Part shown: in pieces, positions 6,152-11,051 of the stretch
Layout of the letters: each line of letters starts with the position of its first letter
Position numbering within the stretch: the first letter of the stretch is position 1
Assembly: GCA_946628525.1 (NCBI GenBank)
Contig: CAMOWO010000015.1
Coordinates: 1 to 11,051 of the forward strand
Direction: 5' to 3'
Length of the DNA: 11,051 nucleotides
Source of the DNA: an uncultured Bacillota bacterium
GTDB taxonomy: Bacteria; Bacillota_A; Clostridia; Peptostreptococcales; Anaerovoracaceae
Translations under genes and position numbers: made by a program
Notes under the pieces: generated by a model
Database searches by the model: none
The model's input: only the letters and a program-made list of their open reading frames with translations
What the model was told of the DNA's origin: nothing

Positions 6152-8251
6152 TTATTTCGCGATCTCCGTTTTATACACGAAGTGCACTTTGCTCTCCATC
6201 CCGCTGCTCACTTTTGAGAAGTGATCGTAGTCTTTGCCTGCCTTCATGACATCGTCCAGATCCTCCGTCAGGCCCTTGAGATCGTCGTTGTACATGTCCA
6301 CGAGTTTCTTGATGCCTTCCTTATAGTACTTGGACATGCCCTTCTTCAGTTCGTTGGATCCTTTATCGAGCATTCCGATTCCTTCGATCAGAGTACCTGT
6401 GCTGGCGTCGAATGTCTCCATGCCGTCGGCCAGCTGCTTCGCACCGGAATTCAGCGTCGCCATTCCTTCATCCAGCTGACCGGCTCCATTTGCCAGATCA
6501 TTCGCCCCTTTGCTCAGTTTACCTGTACCGCCTGCAGCGATATCCAGACCTGAGTAGAGCTGTTCTGCACCTTTCACAAGGCCGGGGTTCTTCTTCGTTC
6601 CATCGCCGTCAAGACCTGACTGTACAGCCTGGAGACCACCCTTTATGGTGCTCGCACCATTCTTCAGATCTGTTGCACCTGTTTTCGCTTCTCCAAGTTT
6701 TGTGTCGATCGTCTCTGCACCGGACTTGAGTCCTTCTGCACCTGTCCCAAGTTTCTCAACTCCATCTGTGAGAGCGGATGCGCCGTCTGCGACTCCCTTA
6801 GCCCCTGTCTCGAGGCCTGATAAACCTCCGGCAGATTTCTTTGCAGCTTCCAGAGCACTGTCCATGGATCCAATCAGTTTGTTATAGTCATCAGGATCCA
6901 TCGAATCCTTCATGGCTTCGAGATCCTTTTTTGCTTTCTCTATCGCTTCAACACTTGCATCTGCATAAGATGATACTCCGCTGATACCGCCTGAGACCTG
7001 CTGTGCACCCTGCTCCACCTTCGTCAGACCTGGCGTCAGCTTTTCAGCACCGGCTTCAAGATCAGAAGCACCTTGCTTAAGGTCAGATGCACCCTGCTCC
7101 AGCTGACCCAGACCTGTCTCAAGATCGCCTGCACCCTGCTCCAGTGCTTTCGCTCCGTTCACGAGGCCCGGATTCTTTTCGGTGCCGTCTCCATCAACAC
7201 CTGCCTGGACCTGCTGCAGCCCACCTGCGATCGTCTTTGATCCGTCTCTGGCTGTGATGACACCTTTTTTCAGATCTCTGAGGCCTGTAGCCAAAGTATT
7301 CGCACCGCCGGCGAGTTTCTTAGTATTCTTCTTGACTGTTTTCGTACCATCACTTACGGCCTGTGCGCCGTCATTGAGCCGATCAACGCCATCCTCAAGT
7401 TCATCTGATTTGCTGTACATGAAGTCGACCCCGTCATACAGTTCCTGGGTCCCTTCCACCAGCTTCTTCGAAGCCTTGTCCAGCTGGTTGATATCCTCGT
7501 CCAGGTCCATGTCGTCGAATTCCGATGTGTCGATGTCCTCGTAGATCTCGTTTGTCACGATGGTCATCATATCCTCGCAGTCGAACTTGTCGGCCGTACC
7601 TGTGATGGTGACGCTGTCGCCGAGAGGGATCTCATCAGAGTCGATGCCCATCTTCGCCTTGAGGCCCGGGATGGCCATGCCCACCACGATCGTATCATTG
7701 CCGTTGTCGAGGACTTTGCCGTTATCCACCTCTACATTCTTGAACGTCTCTTTGTCCGCCATGAGGCCGGTCATGACGACGAACGGCACCTTTGTACCAT
7801 TGATCTCAGCATCATTGTGGTAGTCGATCTTTATCTTCACATCACCGGATTTGCCCTGGAGCTTCTCACCGGTGATCTGCTTCCCGTTCAGATAGTACGT
7901 CACGTCCATGGTGACCGGGACGCTCTTATCCGTATATCCCTGGTAGTAGATGTCCTCCCCCGAGGCGTTCCACTCCAAAGTATTGCCGTCCTGCTTGAAC
8001 TTCTCGTCGCCTTTCACGTTCTCGATCTCCGAAAGGTCCGATTCGTCCACCAGAGTTTTCGAGTTGTCTTTGTTCACCAGGTGGTCGCTGACGATGGTCT
8101 CTGTTGCTGCCCCGGAACCATCGGTGATGACGTATACCGTCTCTTCTTTGACGTTCTTCGTCGCTCCGAGGACCGGTGCGCAGCTCATTGCCAGTCCCAC
8201 GATGACTGCAGTCGTCGCAGTGAGTATTCTGTTCATCTTATTCTTCTTCAT
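6152..8251 (-). CDS. Secreted XXXLXXG heptad-repeat protein, partner of MMPL exporter
   Basis: From ATG 8251 the protein has 699 residues. It starts MKKNKMNRILTATTAVIVGL and continues to PVLGATK, a Sec signal peptide with cleavage near residue 30. Residues about 35-235 form a strand-rich region (for example DIYYQGYTDKSVPVTMDVTY). From about 253 to 640 the protein is nearly all heptads of the XXXLXXG type (KLAGGAN, DLKQGAS, KLGTGAE), in two blocks split by a charged helix-like segment at about 428-475. The end, about 643-699, is not repetitive and has no membrane helix. Similar repeats occur in YhgE/Pip proteins, which also have membrane domains absent here. ATG 8251 was chosen over TTG 8257 because AAAGGGG (8261-8267) is 9 bases from the ATG but only 3 from the TTG. 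It overlaps the MMPL gene by 14 bases, implying translational coupling. It is probably an extracytoplasmic accessory factor of the exporter; exact role unknown. Confidence 0.88.
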   Translation of the reverse strand: MKKNKMNRILTATTAVIVGLAMSCAPVLGATKNVKEETVYVITDGSGAATETIVSDHLVNKDNSKTLVDESDLSEIENVKGDEKFKQDGNTLEWNASGEDIYYQGYTDKSVPVTMDVTYYLNGKQITGEKLQGKSGDVKIKIDYHNDAEINGTKVPFVVMTGLMADKETFKNVEVDNGKVLDNGNDTIVVGMAIPGLKAKMGIDSDEIPLGDSVTITGTADKFDCEDMMTIVTNEIYEDIDTSEFDDMDLDEDINQLDKASKKLVEGTQELYDGVDFMYSKSDELEDGVDRLNDGAQAVSDGTKTVKKNTKKLAGGANTLATGLRDLKKGVITARDGSKTIAGGLQQVQAGVDGDGTEKNPGLVNGAKALEQGAGDLETGLGQLEQGASDLKQGASDLEAGAEKLTPGLTKVEQGAQQVSGGISGVSSYADASVEAIEKAKKDLEAMKDSMDPDDYNKLIGSMDSALEAAKKSAGGLSGLETGAKGVADGASALTDGVEKLGTGAEGLKSGAETIDTKLGEAKTGATDLKNGASTIKGGLQAVQSGLDGDGTKKNPGLVKGAEQLYSGLDIAAGGTGKLSKGANDLANGAGQLDEGMATLNSGAKQLADGMETFDASTGTLIEGIGMLDKGSNELKKGMSKYYKEGIKKLVDMYNDDLKGLTEDLDDVMKAGKDYDHFSKVSSGMESKVHFVYKTEIAK
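6566..6652 (-). repeat. Second copy of the DGDGT-KNPGLV module in the heptad protein
   Basis: This encodes residues starting STIKGGLQAVQSGL, then DGDGTKKN, then PGLVKGA. It matches the copy at 7151-7237 in about 22 of 29 residues. DGDGTKKN is an eight-residue insertion between otherwise regular heptads. Confidence 0.8.
7151..7237 (-). repeat. First copy of the DGDGT-KNPGLV module in the heptad protein
   Basis: This encodes residues starting KTIAGGLQQVQAGV, then DGDGTEKN, then PGLVNGA, about 195 residues upstream of the copy at 6566-6652. The acidic D-x-D-G turn resembles a metal-binding loop or a tight turn. The two copies point to an old internal duplication of the repeat block. Confidence 0.8.
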
Positions 8252-10349
8252 CTGCAATATCCCCTTTCAGAGCGTTCTGTTCTATCATTGCTTTCATTTT
8301 GCTCGTTGTCCTTACGATCAGTTTGTCAAAAAGGACCAGTGCCGACGGCAGGAACAGCATGACGATGACCATACTGATCAGTGCACCTCTCGCCATCAGT
8401 GAGCAAAGAGAACCGATCAGGTCGACCTGCGAGTAGATGCCGACTCCCAGTGTTGCTGCCGCAAAGGCCAGTGCGCTGACCATGATGGACGGCATGGAAA
8501 TGTAATGTGCACGTCTCACGGCTTCTTTGGCGTCGCAGCCGTTCGTTGTCCTTTCGTATTTATATCTCGTTGTCATAAGTATCGCATAGTCGACGGTGGA
8601 GCCAAGCTGTACGGTACTGATGATGATGCCTGCGATGAAGGCCAGTTTCGTTCCTGTATAGCACGGTATGCCCAGGTTTATGAAGATAGCCAGTTCGATG
8701 ACGGCTACCAGGATCACCGGCAGGCTGAAGGATCTCAGTACTACCAGGATGATCAGCAGGATCGCGAATATCGAAACGAAGTTTACGACCTTGAAGTCAT
8801 GTGCTGTGATGTCTATCAGGTCGTTCGTACACGGTGCTTCTCCGATGAGCATAGCCTTGGTATCGTACTTGTCCATGACCTTGTTGATCTGATCCACCTG
8901 ACGGTTGACTTCATCCGATGCAACCGGGTATTCACTCGTGACCATCATCACCTGCCAGTGTTCGTTCTGGACAAGGTCCGTGACTTCATCAGGAAGCATG
9001 ATTGACGGGATGGTCCCGGCAATGCTCTTCAGACCCAGACAGTTCTTGACGCCGTCCAGTTTGTCGATCTCCTTTGCCATGGCCGTGATATCCTTTGCGC
9101 TGGTATTGGCATCCGCCATGATCATGTACGATGTAGCGATGCCGAACTCGTCCGCCACCTTCTCGTTCGCCACGGCGAATGGAAGCGTCTGCGGCACGCT
9201 CTCGTCCAGTTTGTAGTACTCTTCTGTGTTCGCATATCCGTAGACTGCCGGGATCAGGACCACCAGAAAGAGGATCAGCATTTTTTTCGGGTTGTTCACC
9301 AGAAATTCGCTGAGCTTATGAAACTTCGGCATGAAAGATCTGTGTGAGAATTTATGGATGTACTTCTCGAGACCCAGGATCAGTGCCGGCAGGATCGTCA
9401 CGCTTCCGACGATCCCGAATATGACGCCCTTTGCCATGACGATACCCAGGTCGAGGCCGAGGGTGAATGTCATGAAGCAGAGGGCCAGGAATCCTGCGAT
9501 CGTTGTGATGGAACTTCCCGCGATGCTGGTCAAAGTCTGTGCGATGGCGTGGGCCATGGCATCTTCCCTTCTCCTGCCGTGCATCTCGTGCTGCTCCTTG
9601 TAGCTGTGCCACAGGAATATAGAATAGTCCATCGTGACACCCAACTGCAGCACCGCAGCCACCGCCATGGTGATGTAGGATATCTCTCCTTTAAATATAT
9701 TGGACCCCATATTGAAGAGGATCTCCATACCTATACCGCTGATGAAGATCACCGGGAGCATCCAGGAATCCAGGAAGAACCCCAGCACGATTGTGGAAAG
9801 GATCACCGCCAGCAGCACATAGATCGGCATCTCGTGGTCCGTAAGTTCCTTCAGGTCCTCGACGAAAGCCGTCATACTGCTGATATAGCACTGCTCCCCG
9901 CAGATCTGTCTGAGCTGCACCATGGCCTCCAGGCTCTCATCCGCTGAGGTGCCGGCCCCGAAGAAAATTGCCATCATGGTGGCATCTTCACTGTTGAAAG
10001 CGCTGCTCAGATCATCAGGCAGTATCTCGATAGGCACCGAAAGATCAGCTACAGTATCGAACCAGAGAACGGATTCCACGTTGTCCACTTCCTCCATCTT
10101 GGCCTTCAGTTTCGCCACATCCTTATACTCCATTCCTTCGACGGTGATGAGGCCGTAGCCTCCTTTGCCGAATTCATCCAGCAGGATGTCCTGTCCTTTG
10201 ATGGTTTCTATGGAATCAGGAAGATATGTGAGTACATCGAAGTTTACTCGCGTCCCGATGAACCCGAATATCGACGGGATCAGGAGCAGGAGCGCCACGA
10301 TGAGGATCACCTTCCTGTGTTTCGTTACGGTCTGTCCGAACTTAAGCAT
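8238..10349 (-). CDS. MMPL/RND-superfamily exporter
   Basis: The 703-residue membrane protein has the duplicated RND plan. Helix 1 is at about residues 14-32, an extracytoplasmic loop spans about 35-172, and helices 2-6 lie between about 175 and 326. Helix 7 is at about 356-373, a second loop spans about 374-520, and helices 8-12 lie between about 524 and 675. Each half carries the Asp-Tyr signature in its fourth helix: GVTMDYSIFL (D241) and GSTVDYAIL (D587), the positions expected to carry the proton relay. It should use the proton gradient to export a lipid, peptide or hydrophobic compound; the substrate is unknown. Two halves in one 700-residue chain is normal for Firmicute MMPL proteins. 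ATG 10349 has AAGGAG (10356-10361) six bases upstream. The gene follows a TetR-family gene and overlaps the secreted heptad-repeat gene, so control by that regulator and joint function with the heptad protein are likely. Confidence 0.93.
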   Translation of the reverse strand: MLKFGQTVTKHRKVILIVALLLLIPSIFGFIGTRVNFDVLTYLPDSIETIKGQDILLDEFGKGGYGLITVEGMEYKDVAKLKAKMEEVDNVESVLWFDTVADLSVPIEILPDDLSSAFNSEDATMMAIFFGAGTSADESLEAMVQLRQICGEQCYISSMTAFVEDLKELTDHEMPIYVLLAVILSTIVLGFFLDSWMLPVIFISGIGMEILFNMGSNIFKGEISYITMAVAAVLQLGVTMDYSIFLWHSYKEQHEMHGRRREDAMAHAIAQTLTSIAGSSITTIAGFLALCFMTFTLGLDLGIVMAKGVIFGIVGSVTILPALILGLEKYIHKFSHRSFMPKFHKLSEFLVNNPKKMLILFLVVLIPAVYGYANTEEYYKLDESVPQTLPFAVANEKVADEFGIATSYMIMADANTSAKDITAMAKEIDKLDGVKNCLGLKSIAGTIPSIMLPDEVTDLVQNEHWQVMMVTSEYPVASDEVNRQVDQINKVMDKYDTKAMLIGEAPCTNDLIDITAHDFKVVNFVSIFAILLIILVVLRSFSLPVILVAVIELAIFINLGIPCYTGTKLAFIAGIIISTVQLGSTVDYAILMTTRYKYERTTNGCDAKEAVRRAHYISMPSIMVSALAFAAATLGVGIYSQVDLIGSLCSLMARGALISMVIVMLFLPSALVLFDKLIVRTTSKMKAMIEQNALKGDIADEEE

Positions 10350-10379
10350 TTACGTCTCCTTATATGTATAATTTCATTT

Positions 10380-10398
10380 TTGCATTGCAAGCCGCTTG
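10380..10398. promoter_or_regulatory. Overlapping palindromes, candidate TetR operator
   Basis: Two perfect 11-bp palindromes share three bases: TTGCA-T-TGCAA (10380-10390) and CAAGC-C-GCTTG (10388-10398). They start two bases downstream of the MMPL -10 box and cover the predicted transcription start. This is a typical repressor site position, and a TetR-family gene lies directly upstream. Binding by that protein is inference. Confidence 0.5.
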
Positions 10399-10399
10399 T

Positions 10400-10427
10400 A
10401 TTATAATCCTCCCTGCTTTCGTAACAA
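10400..10427 (-). promoter_or_regulatory. Predicted promoter of the MMPL-heptad protein operon
   Basis: The minus strand has a perfect TATAAT (10400-10405) and a -35 TTGTTA (10422-10427) with a 16-base spacer. The leader is about 45 bases long. The box pair sits between the tetR terminator and the palindromes, so the MMPL operon can be transcribed apart from tetR. Confidence 0.6.
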
Positions 10428-10433
10428 ATGCGC

Positions 10434-10467
10434 AAATCAAAACAGATGCACAAATTTTGTGCATCTG
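10434..10467 (-). terminator. Intrinsic terminator of the TetR-family gene
   Basis: The arms CAGATGCACAAA (10443-10454) and TTTGTGCATCTG (10456-10467) are perfect inverted repeats around a single base. In RNA this would be a nine or more bp stem with an A/U loop. On the minus strand TTTTGATTTG follows. It lies 16 bases after the tetR stop codon. Confidence 0.85.
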
Positions 10468-10483
10468 CTAAAAATTGTCCAAA

Positions 10484-11051
10484 TTATCCCTTCAAGATCG
10501 TTTCCATATCCAATGTGTCCAGCGCGTGCTGGGAACTCTGAAGTACCGGCAGCAGAGTTGCTCTGAATATCTCATCACAAAGGACGGCGATGGCTTCCGG
10601 CGGTGTAGCCATATCATCGGTTATCCACTGCTGTATCACGCCCTGGAACGCGCTCCTGTAAACGAGCGCCGCGATCTTCTTCGGCTCTTCCCCGACCTTA
10701 TCCGCATCTTCCGTATGTTCGATCAGCCGGTAGATCACACCGTCGATCATCTTGCCAAGATACATATCGATGTTCTCGTGCTGCATCGTATGGAAAATGT
10801 GATAGACCATATCCTTATTTTCGTACAGATAATTGATCCCCGAAAGAAAACCGGCTTCCCATTCCTGTGTCTCTGCGTACCTGTCGATGAGGCTCGACAC
10901 TTCATCCTCAAAAATGAAGTTGACGACATCATATATGTCCTCGAAATGATAGTAGAAGCTGTTTCTGGTAAGACCACACCTGGCAGTGATCTCCTTGACC
11001 GTGATCTTATTGAGCGCCTTTTCTTTGAGCAGTTGCCGGGTGGCCTCAGCG
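10484..11051 (-). CDS. TetR/AcrR-family transcriptional regulator, 5' end beyond window
   Basis: The reading frame stays open to the right edge, giving 188 visible residues; the start codon and probably only the first several residues are missing. The visible part contains the TetR DNA-binding helix-turn-helix: KITVKEITARCGLTRNSFYY, continuing HFEDIYDVV (about visible residues 15-43). The S-FYYHF-D-YD pattern resembles the DhaS-like branch of the family. The rest (about 50-188) is an all-helical ligand-binding and dimer region without recognisable ligand residues. The GTG at 10900 is internal, as it lies after the DNA-binding domain, and must not be taken as the start. It is followed by a terminator and then the MMPL operon promoter with palindromes, so it most likely controls that operon, sensing an unknown ligand. 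Confidence 0.9.
   Translation of the reverse strand, partial: AEATRQLLKEKALNKITVKEITARCGLTRNSFYYHFEDIYDVVNFIFEDEVSSLIDRYAETQEWEAGFLSGINYLYENKDMVYHIFHTMQHENIDMYLGKMIDGVIYRLIEHTEDADKVGEEPKKIAALVYRSAFQGVIQQWITDDMATPPEAIAVLCDEIFRATLLPVLQSSQHALDTLDMETILKG

Noticed and set aside
8170..8187. Possible lipobox (AMSC) in the signal peptide of the heptad protein
   Set aside because: The position three before the Cys is Ala and one before is Ser with a bulky Met between, and the hydrophobic segment continues past the Cys to a normal signal peptidase site near VLGA; a plain Sec signal is more likely.
8255..8257. TTG start for the heptad-repeat protein at 8257
   Set aside because: The AAAGGGG site is only three bases from it but nine bases from ATG 8251, a normal spacing.
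10484..10900. A 138-residue protein starting at GTG 10900
   Set aside because: The same frame continues upstream through a complete TetR helix-turn-helix to the window edge, so 10900 is an internal codon.
1..11051. Mobile element, CRISPR array, prophage or defence island
   Set aside because: No transposase, integrase, spaced direct repeats or tRNA-flanked boundary is visible; gene content and ribosome sites are uniform across the window.

Overview
The window is an 11 kb stretch of what looks like a Gram-positive, low-to-mid GC Firmicute of the class Clostridia. The evidence is strong AGGAGG-type ribosome binding sites, a secreted lipoprotein, a clostridial-type CofE-like protein, and an MMPL transporter paired with a secreted XXXLXXG heptad-repeat protein. 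A family-level placement (for example Anaerovoracaceae) is only a guess. All eight genes lie on the minus strand, so the region reads from right to left. I see no mobile elements, tRNA or rRNA genes, or CRISPR arrays.

Right part (6152-11051): a TetR-family regulator, cut by the right edge, ends at an intrinsic terminator. Next comes a promoter with overlapping palindromes just downstream of its -10 box, then a 703-residue MMPL/RND-type exporter. The exporter gene overlaps a gene for a secreted protein of about 700 residues, which has a beta-rich N-terminal region followed by roughly 40 XXXLXXG heptads in two blocks. The likely picture is a TetR-controlled envelope export unit whose transporter and surface coiled-coil protein are translationally coupled. 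The substrate is unknown. This is the most interesting part of the window.

Middle part (3103-6110): a two-gene operon encodes a MATE-family multidrug/cation antiporter and a sodium-dependent NSS/SNF (LeuT-like) transporter. It has a good sigma-A promoter, a short leader hairpin followed by U residues, and an intrinsic terminator at its end.

Left part (1-3105): an extended -10 promoter drives a predicted three-gene operon of a two-HKD cardiolipin synthase, a lipoprotein of unknown function and a 62-residue DUF3006-like protein. A separate promoter overlaps the stop codon of that small gene. It drives a CofE-like (F420-0:glutamate ligase family) gene cut by the left edge.

Three start sites were chosen against the longest reading frame. 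The lipoprotein starts at ATG 1413 because GTG 1422 lies in its Shine-Dalgarno. The heptad protein starts at ATG 8251, not TTG 8257. The TetR gene runs off the right edge and does not start at GTG 10900. There is no gene-free stretch longer than 300 bases; the three longest gaps (3017-3152, 5991-6151, 10350-10483) are filled by the promoters, hairpins and terminators listed.
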